64,000 nt of DNA from the NCBI GenBank assembly GCA_934500705.1, contig CAKSTI010000011.1, positions 44,925 through 108,924 on the forward strand, in the 5' to 3' direction. The stretch comes from an uncultured Clostridia bacterium. GTDB lineage: Bacteria > Bacillota > Clostridia > UMGS1810. Below are positions 39,180-46,684 of this stretch, one piece after another. The notes below the pieces were generated by a model. That model was not told the DNA's origin, did not search any database, and saw nothing but the letters and a program-made list of their open reading frames with translations. Each line of letters opens with the position of its first letter. Within the stretch, counting starts at the first letter, position 1. The translations under genes were made by a program, and so were the position numbers.

Positions 39180-39209
39180 GTATATCAAAACTGCACCGAG
39201 GGGAAAATT
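39180..39209 (+). promoter_or_regulatory. Predicted sigma-F forespore promoter of sigG
   Basis: GTATA (39180-39184), 15 bases, then GGGGAAAATT (39200-39209). This fits the known sigma-F pattern (GYATA, N15, GG..A.A.T). In Bacillus sigG is transcribed by sigma-F, so the match is expected biologically. It lies about 35 bases before the ATG. Confidence 0.75.
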
Positions 39210-39243
39210 TTAGTGACAAAACCAAAAAGGAGCTGTGCTTGAT

Positions 39244-40011
39244 ATGAACAAGGTTGAAATATGCGGCGTGAACACCTCCGGACTTCCCACACTGTCAAGG
39301 GAGGAAAAGAATGAACTTTTTGTAAAAATAAAAAACGGGGACACAGATGCAAGAGAGCAGTTTGTAAACGGCAATTTAAGGCTGGTTTTAAGCGTTATAC
39401 AGCGTTTCGGAAACCGTAACGAAAACGTGGACGATTTGTTTCAGGTAGGGTGCATAGGACTTATCAAAGCGATAGATAACTTTGACCTCAGCCAGAACGT
39501 TCAGTTTTCCACCTATGCCGTGCCGATGATAATAGGAGAAATCCGCAGGTATCTGCGTGACAACAATTCAATAAGAGTGAGCCGTTCGTTAAAGGACATT
39601 GCCTACAAAGCACTCCAAGCAAAGGAACGGCTTACAAAGGAAAACGAAAAGGAGCCGAGTGTAAATGACATTGCAAAGGAGCTTAATCTGCCCAAGGAGG
39701 ACGTGGTACTTGCCCTTGATGCCATTCAAGACCCCGTCTCGCTTTATGAACCGGTATATAATGACGGGGCAGATGCGATATTCGTAATGGACCAGGTGAG
39801 CGACGAAAAAAACACCGACGAAAACTGGCTCGAAGAAATTGCGATTAAAGAGGCGCTGAAAAAGCTGAACGACAGAGAAAAACACATTCTCGACCTAAGA
39901 TTTTTTAAAGGCAGAACACAAATGGAAGTGGCATCGGAGCTCGGCATAAGCCAGGCGCAGGTGTCAAGGCTCGAAAAAAGCGCGCTCAAACATATGCGAA
40001 AGCACATTTAG
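39244..40011 (+). CDS. sigG: RNA polymerase sporulation sigma factor SigG
   Basis: Late forespore sigma factor. The 255-residue protein starts MNKVEICGVNTSGLPTL, the distinctive SigG N-terminus that SigF lacks. Region 2 has VNGNLRLVLSVIQRFGNRNENVDDLFQVGCIGLIKAIDNFD and FSTYAVPMIIGEIRRYLRDNN; region 4 has ALKKLNDREKHILDLRFF and ELGISQAQVSRLEKSALKHM. I use ATG 39244 with an AAAGGAG ribosome site about 11 bases upstream. A terminator follows. Its presence implies capacity for endospore formation, or recent descent from a spore-former. Confidence 0.96.
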   Translation: MNKVEICGVNTSGLPTLSREEKNELFVKIKNGDTDAREQFVNGNLRLVLSVIQRFGNRNENVDDLFQVGCIGLIKAIDNFDLSQNVQFSTYAVPMIIGEIRRYLRDNNSIRVSRSLKDIAYKALQAKERLTKENEKEPSVNDIAKELNLPKEDVVLALDAIQDPVSLYEPVYNDGADAIFVMDQVSDEKNTDENWLEEIAIKEALKKLNDREKHILDLRFFKGRTQMEVASELGISQAQVSRLEKSALKHMRKHI

Positions 40012-40021
40012 TCTGCAACAC

Positions 40022-40066
40022 AACAACAGGGAAAAGCCGAGACGGCTCTTCCCTGTTGTTTTTTTA
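40022..40066 (+). terminator. Terminator after sigG
   Basis: Long stem of about 17 pairs with one mismatch, AACAACAGGGAA...AGCCG with CGGCTC TTCCCTGTTGTT around a three-base loop. On the plus strand it is followed by seven T. It lies between sigG and the convergent rex gene. Confidence 0.92.
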
Positions 40067-40684
40067 TATTCTTTTGTTTAAATACGCAAGCGACAGTGCC
40101 ATATTTTCGTACTGCACAATAACGCCGTCCGGCACGCTTAATGTGCACGGAGCAAAGCACCACACAGCCTTAATGCCGCCTTTGACAAACAAATCGCAAA
40201 CCTCCTGCGCCGACTGTGCCGGCACGGTAATTATGCCGATTTTAACGCAGTTAGAGGAGCAGAAATCCAAAAATTCATCCATCGGGAAAATAGGCTTGCC
40301 CATAGTGCTCTTTCCTGCGTTATCTGCGGCAATGTCGAACGCCGCAAGTATTTGGAGCCCGTAGCTCTCAAAACCGCCGTAATCAAGAAGTGCTCTGCCG
40401 AGTTTTCCCGCACCGACAATTACAACATTGCTGTTTTTACCTATGCCCAGAAAATTTTCCAAAGCGTCTATCAGCTCGCTTATCTTGTATCCCGTTTTCG
40501 GTCTGCCGGCGCCGCTTACGGAACCGAGGTCCTTGCGCACTTGAACCTCGCCGAGACCAAGCTCTTTGGCAAGGGTTGTTGCCGATATATTTTCGGCGCA
40601 GTGTTTGGCATTTTTAAGATATTCAAGGTAGATTGGGATACGTCCGATTGTTGCCCGTGATACCTCAACTTGTTTCACATACAC
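40064..40684 (-). CDS. rex: Redox-sensing transcriptional repressor Rex
   Basis: Senses the NADH/NAD+ ratio and represses fermentation and NADH-oxidation genes when NADH is low. The 206-residue protein has an N-terminal winged helix (RATIGRIPIYLEYLKNA ... ISATTLAKELGLGEVQVRKDLGSVS). A Rossmann domain follows with VVIVGAGKLGRALLDYGGF, and the C-terminal swapped helix is at the end. It is on the same strand as the fumarate-reductase-type operon upstream, about 440 bases beyond its end. Confidence 0.95.
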   Translation of the reverse strand: MYVKQVEVSRATIGRIPIYLEYLKNAKHCAENISATTLAKELGLGEVQVRKDLGSVSGAGRPKTGYKISELIDALENFLGIGKNSNVVIVGAGKLGRALLDYGGFESYGLQILAAFDIAADNAGKSTMGKPIFPMDEFLDFCSSNCVKIGIITVPAQSAQEVCDLFVKGGIKAVWCFAPCTLSVPDGVIVQYENMALSLAYLNKRI

Positions 40685-40705
40685 CGCCTCCTGTTTTTAT
40701 GGAAT

Positions 40706-41023
40706 TTAAGCAAGTCTGTCTGCTGCCTCGTCGAGTTTCTTGTTCCTGAAATAAAGTCCTACGTCTATGGAAATTTCAATAAAGTTGAGCACGTAGAAGA
40801 AAAAGCTCAAAAAGAACATAAAGCCTTCGCTTCCGGCGTCAAGCTGAATGAATTTTCTTGCGATTCCGCAGGCATAGCCTATGAGGAGAAAAACTTCAAA
40901 AAACAAGCTCTTTCCCTTTGCGGTGCGTGAAACTATGGACTTTCTTATGGAAATCGGCCAGGAAAGACCGAAACAGAATATCGTAAGTGCTTCAAGTAAA
41001 TCTGTCAAAAATGCAGTGGTCAT
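40706..41023 (-). CDS. Small PQ-loop-like membrane protein of unknown function
   Basis: 105 residues with three to four membrane segments. The first segments hold FGLSWPISIRKSIVSRTAKGKS: a Pro in a helix followed by a Lys/Ser-Lys-Gly-Lys-Ser loop, as in PQ-loop/SemiSWEET-like small proteins. I cannot assign a substrate. It lies between the electron-transfer operon and rex, same strand, 21 bases from rex. The ribosome site is weak. It could be co-transcribed with rex. Confidence 0.6.
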   Translation of the reverse strand: MTTAFLTDLLEALTIFCFGLSWPISIRKSIVSRTAKGKSLFFEVFLLIGYACGIARKFIQLDAGSEGFMFFLSFFFYVLNFIEISIDVGLYFRNKKLDEAADRLA

Positions 41024-41087
41024 TTTAATATCATCTTCGCTTTCATTTTTATTGTGTAAAAATTACCGGTTTTAATCTGTAAATTCG

Positions 41088-41114
41088 GGTGCAGAGCAAA
41101 TCCTGCTCCGCACC
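41088..41114 (-). terminator. Weak hairpin after the fumarate-reductase-type operon
   Basis: GGTGCAGAGCA (41088-41098) pairs with TGCTCCGCACC (41104-41114) with one mismatch and a five-base loop, beginning 11 bases after the flavoprotein stop. The following minus-strand sequence has only a short, broken T stretch, so termination may be partial and some transcripts could continue towards rex. Confidence 0.5.
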
Positions 41115-41125
41115 TTAAATACATC

Positions 41126-42724
41126 TTATCTCTGTCTTCTGTAATCGGGCAGCAATTTGGGCGATACCGCATCTGTTTCGATACCTGCCGCCGTGCGCTC
41201 TGCGTCAAACTTTGCAATGTGGTCTAAGGTGAGTTTGCCAACCTTAACGTCCTTTGCACGGGCAGATGCGCTCTTGCCTGCGTTTCTTCCGAACACTATG
41301 ATGTCAAGAAGTGAGTTGCCCATAAGACGGTTGCGGCCGTGTATTCCTCCGACTGCCTCGCCGGCAACAAAGAGGTTTTCAACATTTGTGGTCATTCCGT
41401 CAACGTTTATGTCAAGTCCGCCGTTCTGGTAGTGAAGCGTCGGGTACACCAAAATCGGCTCTTTGCGAATGTCAATGCCGTAGCTTGCAAACATTCTCAT
41501 CATTGCCGGGATACGCTTTTCTATTGTGCCCTCTCCGCCGATTTTTTCAATCATCGGAGTATCGAGCCATACAGCCTCGCCGCTGCCGGTGTCTACGCCC
41601 TCTTTGCGCTCGCCGCACTCTCTTATGATAGATGCTGCGGCAACGTCACGGGTTTCGAGCGGGTGCATAAACACTTTGCCGTCACGGTTGACGAGCTTTG
41701 CACCCAACGACCGAACCTTCTCGGTAACGAGCGCCCCGAAAATCTGCTGGGGATATGCCGCACCCGTGGGGTGATATTGCAGTGTTTCGGCATAAAGCAG
41801 TTTTGCGCCCACACGGTAGCCGAGCACAAGACCGTCTGCCGTTGCGCCGTAGTGGTTGGAGGTCGGGAAGCCCTGATAGTGCATTCTGCCTGCACCGCCG
41901 GTTGCTATGATAACCGTCTTTGCACGGGCAACCATAAGCTCCTTTGTTTCCATATTCATAAGTACTGCGCCGGCAGCTTTGCCGTTTTCGTCAAGAATTA
42001 ACTCTATCGCCGAGGTAAAGTCCACAACGGGGATACCTCTGTTTAAAACCTCGTCACGGAGCGTTCTCATAATCTCTGCGCCGGAATAGTCCTTTGCGGC
42101 GTGCATACGCTTGCGTGATGTACCGCCGCCGTGGGTGGTAATCATAGTGCCGTCGGCGTCTTTGTCAAACTCAACACCGAGGTCGTTGAGCCACTGTATT
42201 GCCTCCGGAGCGTCGCAGACGAGCTTTGCCAGGAGTTCTTTCTTTGCGGCATAGTGACCGCCGCCGAAAGCGTCCACAAAGTGAATTGCCGGGGAGTCGT
42301 TCGGCTTGTCGGCAGCCTGGATACCGCCCTCTGCCATCATTGTGTTGGCATCGCCCATACGCAGTTTTGTGACAATCATTGTCTTTGCGCCGGCATTGTC
42401 AGCCTCTATTGCGGCAGACGCACCTGCTCCGCCTCCGCCGATGATGAGCACGTCAACATCATATGTTACATCGTTTAAATCAACGTCGTCCGCCTTTATT
42501 CTGCTGTGAGCCTGGAGCATTTCGCAAAGTTCGTGCGGAACCTGTTCGCCCTTGTTGGCGCCGATTTTAAGAGTGGAAAACTCACTCTTTTTATAGTCCG
42601 GGTGGAAAGCGGCGAGCAAGTCGTCCTTTTCCTTTGCGGTCATACGGGCAGGCTCATATGCGATGTTGGCATCTCTTGCCTCCTCAACCGCTTTAAGTGA
42701 CTTTTCAAATTCTTTTGAATACAT
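41126..42724 (-). CDS. Fumarate reductase/succinate dehydrogenase-type flavoprotein subunit
   Basis: Likely reduces fumarate to succinate at FAD. 532 residues with an unusual ~88-residue N-terminal extension before the FAD motif DVDVLIIGGGGAGASAAIEA. Substrate and flavin motifs of the family follow: LQYHPTGAAYP, GEAVGGIHGRNRLMGNSLLD and IVFGRNAG. The usual His that binds FAD covalently (SHT.AA.GG) is replaced: the segment reads ANTMMAEGG with Asn127, so FAD should be non-covalent, as in L-aspartate oxidase and some soluble fumarate reductases. It is the last gene of the operon. No membrane anchor genes are present. L-aspartate oxidase is an alternative, made less likely by the iron-sulfur partner and fumarase context. 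Confidence 0.85.
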   Translation of the reverse strand: MYSKEFEKSLKAVEEARDANIAYEPARMTAKEKDDLLAAFHPDYKKSEFSTLKIGANKGEQVPHELCEMLQAHSRIKADDVDLNDVTYDVDVLIIGGGGAGASAAIEADNAGAKTMIVTKLRMGDANTMMAEGGIQAADKPNDSPAIHFVDAFGGGHYAAKKELLAKLVCDAPEAIQWLNDLGVEFDKDADGTMITTHGGGTSRKRMHAAKDYSGAEIMRTLRDEVLNRGIPVVDFTSAIELILDENGKAAGAVLMNMETKELMVARAKTVIIATGGAGRMHYQGFPTSNHYGATADGLVLGYRVGAKLLYAETLQYHPTGAAYPQQIFGALVTEKVRSLGAKLVNRDGKVFMHPLETRDVAAASIIRECGERKEGVDTGSGEAVWLDTPMIEKIGGEGTIEKRIPAMMRMFASYGIDIRKEPILVYPTLHYQNGGLDINVDGMTTNVENLFVAGEAVGGIHGRNRLMGNSLLDIIVFGRNAGKSASARAKDVKVGKLTLDHIAKFDAERTAAGIETDAVSPKLLPDYRRQR

Positions 42725-42737
42725 ATCTATCCCCTCC

Positions 42738-43412
42738 TTACTTCTCGATTTCTCTGTTGTTGTAGAGCTCTTCTATTTCCTCAATGGGCTTTTGCATAAG
42801 GTTTTCGATAAGCTCTGTAAATGTGCCGTCCTTGATTTCCTTAACACGGTCTTCGAGGTGCTGTGACTTGGGTGCCAAATACTTGCCGTTTAATCTCCTT
42901 GCAAGCATTGCAACCTGCGGGTGGGAAATTCCGGCCGGACAGCGTGACGAGCAAACTCCGCACATTACGCAGTCAAAGGACTCCTCGGCGCACTTGTCGA
43001 ACTCGCCCCTCTGAGCGTATGCGATGTACTGCATAACGTTAAGCGACTGAGTACAGCTCTTTGTGCAGGCGTTACAGCCCACACAGGCATATATTTCGGG
43101 GTAAAGCTGCATCATAATCTGCTCTGTGGGTTTTATTTTTTCAATATCATATACCTGTTTTACAAGCGGAAAGAAAGGCAGTGTGGCAACATACATATTG
43201 TCCTCCACCTTAGTCTGGCAGGCAAGGCAGGTCTTTAACTCTCTGTCACCTTTAATGCGGTAAATGGTGGCACAGGCACCGCAGAAACCGTTGCGGCAGC
43301 CGCAGCCTCTCACAAGCTGATAGCCGGCGTATTCCATAGCACGCATTATAGTGAGGTTGTCGGGTACTTGGTACTTTTTTCCGAACAGATAAACATTAAC
43401 CATATTTTCCAT
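42738..43412 (-). CDS. Iron-sulfur subunit with one [2Fe-2S] and two [4Fe-4S] sites (FrdB/TfrB-like)
   Basis: Probable electron-transfer partner of the flavoprotein. The 224 residues begin with a plant-type ferredoxin domain (about 1-80; GCGCRNGFCGACA and later CLAC). They continue with two 4Fe-4S motifs (CVGCNACTKSC and CVMCGVCSSRCP at about 110-165), the HdrC-like helical fold. Standard FrdB has one each of 2Fe-2S, 4Fe-4S and 3Fe-4S. The doubled 4Fe-4S and the lack of a CCG domain make this unlike both classic FrdB and methanogen TfrB. It lies 13 bases before the flavoprotein gene; the ATG at 43412 has an AAGGAG site. Confidence 0.82.
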   Translation of the reverse strand: MENMVNVYLFGKKYQVPDNLTIMRAMEYAGYQLVRGCGCRNGFCGACATIYRIKGDRELKTCLACQTKVEDNMYVATLPFFPLVKQVYDIEKIKPTEQIMMQLYPEIYACVGCNACTKSCTQSLNVMQYIAYAQRGEFDKCAEESFDCVMCGVCSSRCPAGISHPQVAMLARRLNGKYLAPKSQHLEDRVKEIKDGTFTELIENLMQKPIEEIEELYNNREIEK

Positions 43413-43428
43413 AATCTATGTCTCCTTA

Positions 43429-44262
43429 TCAATATTCATCGGGCAGCTCGTCAAGCTCGTCACAGCGGAACACCGGGCCGTCTTTGCACACATATTTTGC
43501 GCCTATGTTGCACCTGCCGCACTTTCCTATGCCGCATTTCATACGCAGTTCCATTGTGGTGTAAACCTGCGTTTTGTCAAAGCCGAGTTCTTGAAGTCCG
43601 GCAAGCGTGAACTTTATCATAATCGGAGGGCCGCACAGAATTGCAATCTTGTCTGTGGAAAATCCCAGTTCCTTAACATAGTTCGGCACAAACCCTACGT
43701 GGCCGTCCCATTCGGGCTGTTCACGGTCTATTGTGAGGTGAACATTCACGCCCTCGTCGTTTACCCATTCGTCGGTAATCTCCTTGTAGTCAACCAAATC
43801 CTGCATACTGCGTGAACCGTACACAATGTCTATCTTGCCGTAGCGGTCACGGTAGTGACGGCAGTAGTTGATGACCGAGCGGAGCGGTGCAAGACCTATA
43901 CCGCCGGCTATAAAGAGCATATCGTGGCCGGCAAATTCATCGTCCACCGGGAAGGGTCTGCCGTAAGGCCCTCTGATTGTAATCTGCTGACCGACCTCCA
44001 TAGAGTGGAGCCAGTCGGTTACACAGCCGCATTTTTTAATGGAAAACTCCATAAACTCCGTATTTGTGGGCGACGATGTAATGGAAAACATCGCCTCGCC
44101 AACGCCGGGGATTGAGAGCATAGCACACTGACCGGGCTTATGCTCAAACGCCTTTTTGCCGTCAGGAGTAACCACACGAAATGTTTTAACGTCGGGCGTG
44201 TCTATGCGAATATCGGTAACGACGCCGACTGTCGGAATAAGAGGTTCTTTAATATCAGTCAT
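43429..44262 (-). CDS. FAD/NAD(P)-binding oxidoreductase subunit, FlxA-like
   Basis: Likely the NADH-oxidising entry point of the complex. The 277 residues form a ferredoxin-NADP-reductase-type fold. The FAD domain (about 10-110) holds FSITSSPT; the NAD domain has MLFIAGGIGLAPLRSVI; and a C-terminal Cys cluster CGIGKCGRCNIG...C binds [2Fe-2S], as in PyrK and anaerobic sulfite reductase B. The start overlaps the flxB-like stop by 8 bases. Flx proteins accompany HdrABC in several anaerobes and oxidise NADH; the same role is inferred here. Confidence 0.85.
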   Translation of the reverse strand: MTDIKEPLIPTVGVVTDIRIDTPDVKTFRVVTPDGKKAFEHKPGQCAMLSIPGVGEAMFSITSSPTNTEFMEFSIKKCGCVTDWLHSMEVGQQITIRGPYGRPFPVDDEFAGHDMLFIAGGIGLAPLRSVINYCRHYRDRYGKIDIVYGSRSMQDLVDYKEITDEWVNDEGVNVHLTIDREQPEWDGHVGFVPNYVKELGFSTDKIAILCGPPIMIKFTLAGLQELGFDKTQVYTTMELRMKCGIGKCGRCNIGAKYVCKDGPVFRCDELDELPDEY

Positions 44263-45280
44263 TTTTGCGTCCTCCTAACTTTTTCATAACTTTGACTATA
44301 TTCATCTGAATGGGGCACTTTGCCATACAGCGTCCGCAGCCCACACAGGAGAAAAGACCGTCATTGTTTGTGGGATAGTACACAAGCTTGTGCATAAATC
44401 TCTGGCGGAAGCGTTCAAGCTGTGTAAGTCTCGGCTGTCCTGCCGACATCTTGGTAAAGCTTGAATACATACACGAATCCCAGCAGCGGAAACGTTTAAC
44501 TCCGTGACCGGTGTTAAAATCCTTTATGTCATAGCACTGGCACGTGGGGCACACAAATGTGCACGTTCCGCAGCCGAGGCACGACTCGGAAAGCTCTGCC
44601 CACTCCGGAGCGTCGAAAAATTCCGATGTTTTTCCGTCGCCGAATGCGTCTGCCGAAAGCGAGCGCAGGGGAAGTTTCTCAAGCCTGTCGGCTATGATTT
44701 TTCTCTGCTTATCCGCCGCATTTTCGTCGGTGCTCTCGGTCACGGACTCTATGCTCTTTAAGAGCTTTTCGCCCTTTTCGGTCTTTGCCGTCATATAGAG
44801 CGCATCGTCGTCCTTCCAGCACACAACGTCCCCGTCGGGGTCTGATGCGTCTATGCCGAAAGTGTGGCAAAAGCACGTTTCAACCGGCTTGTTGCACGCA
44901 AGCGAAACTATAACGCCGTGCTCACGCCTGTTTTTATAATAGGTGTCCACAGGCTCTGAGAGGAACACTCTGTCCAGAACTTCAAAGCTCTTGACGTCAC
45001 AGGCACGGACGCCGAAAATCACAAAGTCCTCACACTCACTGCGTGTGTCTATAACCTCAACCGTCTTGCCCTCTGTCTTAAAATCCATCAGGTTTTCGGT
45101 CTGGGGGAAGAAGAAGTCCTTTGCGCTCCTTACGGTATTGAGCGCATCGGAGAGCGTCTTGCCCTCCTCCCACTTTTCAAACCGTGCTCCGCCGTTTGCG
45201 TCAACGGGAATATAGAGCGCATTGTCGGAAGATACGGCTCTGAAAAGCTCATTTAATTTGTCAAGCGAAATTTTACGCAT
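44255..45280 (-). CDS. 4Fe-4S dicluster subunit, FlxB-like (hydrogenase/sulfite-reductase A-like)
   Basis: Electron-wire subunit. I start at ATG 45280 (MRKISLDKLNELF, 341 residues), which has a GAGGTG site; an in-frame GTG three codons earlier is too close to it. The N-terminal ~210 residues resemble the AsrA/HydB-like domain (VIFGVRACDVKSFEVLDRVF, ACNKPVETCFCHTFG). Two 4Fe-4S motifs lie near the end: CLGCGTCTFVCPTCQCYD and CVGCGRCMAKCP. It overlaps both neighbours by 8 bases, indicating tight translational coupling. Confidence 0.83.
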   Translation of the reverse strand: MRKISLDKLNELFRAVSSDNALYIPVDANGGARFEKWEEGKTLSDALNTVRSAKDFFFPQTENLMDFKTEGKTVEVIDTRSECEDFVIFGVRACDVKSFEVLDRVFLSEPVDTYYKNRREHGVIVSLACNKPVETCFCHTFGIDASDPDGDVVCWKDDDALYMTAKTEKGEKLLKSIESVTESTDENAADKQRKIIADRLEKLPLRSLSADAFGDGKTSEFFDAPEWAELSESCLGCGTCTFVCPTCQCYDIKDFNTGHGVKRFRCWDSCMYSSFTKMSAGQPRLTQLERFRQRFMHKLVYYPTNNDGLFSCVGCGRCMAKCPIQMNIVKVMKKLGGRKND

Positions 45281-46262
45281 CTTCGTCACCTCTCTTTACC
45301 GCATCGCCGGGTTCCAAATCCTCTGTCGTATAGTTTACAATCGGAGGTCTGTTGCCAACTTGTGCTCCTGCCTGATACTCGCCGTAGAAAGCGTCGATGT
45401 CCTTTATAAACTTGCGGTTCAAAAGGTGCAGCGGTATGTGCTGAGGACATACCCTGGAACACTCTCCGCAGTCGGTGCAGCGACCCACAACGTGGAACGC
45501 ACGGATAATGTGGAACATTTTCTCCTCAAATGAGTTTGCCGCCGCCTTGTTCTCAACACCTGAGTCGGGGTTGTCGAACACGCACTTTTCGCACGTGCAA
45601 GCCGGGCACACGTCACGGCACGCATTACAGCGTATGCAGCGTGAAAGCTCGCCCTGCCAGAACGCAAAGCGCTCGTCGGGGGTCATTTTTTCTATTTTTT
45701 CCACCTCGTCGAACCTTGCGGAGTCGATAACCTCGCCGTCATCGCCCAAAAGCTCGTCATAGGCAACGTGCTTTTTGGACTTGCAGTTTTTGCATCTTTC
45801 GGCAAGCACGTCATTTTTATCAATTTCTATTTTGCCGTCGTAGAGGGTTTCTATGGTTATCTTTTCGCCGTCCGTAACGGACACAATGCCCTCTGCGGCA
45901 TCTTTAAGCTTGGACACATCTGCCATTCCGTCACAGGAAATGCCTACGGCATACACCTTTTCACGGTCAAATCTGTGCTCGGTTAAAAGCTGATTAAAGC
46001 TGTATGTGTCGCACGGCTTTAAGAACACGAGAACCTTGTTTTCGCTTTTCTGCGTTTCCTTAACAAGGTATTTGGAAAAGTTTGCTCCGCAGAAGTCGCC
46101 CCATACAAAGCCGCTCTCCAACTCGTCCGCACTTTTGAAAACCGCCGGGGTAACATCGTAGTCAAACTCGCCCGCTTTCCAGCCGAGCACACGGTCAGCC
46201 GTGCCGTTTTCCAAAAGCTCTTTTGCTTTATTAATGAGAATTTCACGTTTTAATTCTTGCAT
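45273..46262 (-). CDS. 4Fe-4S dicluster subunit, FlxC-like
   Basis: Electron-transfer subunit related to the previous one. I start at ATG 46262 (MQELKREILINKAKELLEN, 329 residues), preceded by GGAGG at 7 bases; longer upstream readings lie inside the MvhD-like gene. It has CKNCKSKKHVAYDELLG, then CIRCNACRDVCPACTCEKC and CTDCGECSRVCPQHIPLHLLN. The motif KPCDTYSFNQLLTE recalls the FrhB/coenzyme F420-type domain. It overlaps the mvhD-like gene by 13 bases. Confidence 0.83.
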   Translation of the reverse strand: MQELKREILINKAKELLENGTADRVLGWKAGEFDYDVTPAVFKSADELESGFVWGDFCGANFSKYLVKETQKSENKVLVFLKPCDTYSFNQLLTEHRFDREKVYAVGISCDGMADVSKLKDAAEGIVSVTDGEKITIETLYDGKIEIDKNDVLAERCKNCKSKKHVAYDELLGDDGEVIDSARFDEVEKIEKMTPDERFAFWQGELSRCIRCNACRDVCPACTCEKCVFDNPDSGVENKAAANSFEEKMFHIIRAFHVVGRCTDCGECSRVCPQHIPLHLLNRKFIKDIDAFYGEYQAGAQVGNRPPIVNYTTEDLEPGDAVKRGDEDA

Positions 46263-46684
46263 CGTAAATCCTCCAATCTTTTGTTTTCGCCAAGTGAGGC
46301 AACCTTTTCGGCAAAGTCGTTCATCGTTGCGGCGAACTTTGCTCCCTCTGCCGCACTTACCCATTCAACACGGGTGCGCTCTCTTTCGATGCCGAGATAA
46401 TCGAGCATTGAGAAAAGCAGAGCCATTCTGCGGCGTGTATAGTAATTACCCGACGTATAGTGGCAGTCACCGGGGTGGCAGCCGCAAATGATAACGCCGT
46501 CTGCGCCTCTCTGGAACGCACGGAGAATAAACATCGGGTTTACTCTGCACGAGCAAGGCACACGGATAATCTTTACGTCCGCCGGGTAGTTAAGCCTGTT
46601 GTTTCCTGCAAGGTCGGCGCCGGCATACGAACACCAGTTGCAGCAGAATGCCACAATAAGCGGCTTGTAATCATTTACTTGCAT
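46250..46684 (-). CDS. MvhD/FlxD-like iron-sulfur subunit
   Basis: Small [2Fe-2S] protein that in methanogens and Flx-Hdr systems links the electron donor module to HdrA. 144 residues with the family cysteines: FCCNWCSYAGADLAG, IIRVPCSCRVNPMFIL, GADGVIICGCHPGDCHY. It overlaps the end of hdrA by 10 bases and the start of the flxC-like gene by 13. This junction is where the Hdr and Flx modules meet. Confidence 0.92.
   Translation of the reverse strand: MQVNDYKPLIVAFCCNWCSYAGADLAGNNRLNYPADVKIIRVPCSCRVNPMFILRAFQRGADGVIICGCHPGDCHYTSGNYYTRRRMALLFSMLDYLGIERERTRVEWVSAAEGAKFAATMNDFAEKVASLGENKRLEDLRCKN

Noticed and set aside
39076..39243. Fur-type iron box or riboswitch before feoA
   Set aside because: The gap is AT-rich but I found no convincing inverted repeat or Fur/DtxR consensus. 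Iron control may act through a site I cannot recognise.
41339..42001. Plus-strand 220-codon frame opposite the flavoprotein gene
   Set aside because: Antisense shadow of a conserved enzyme; no motif or start signal.
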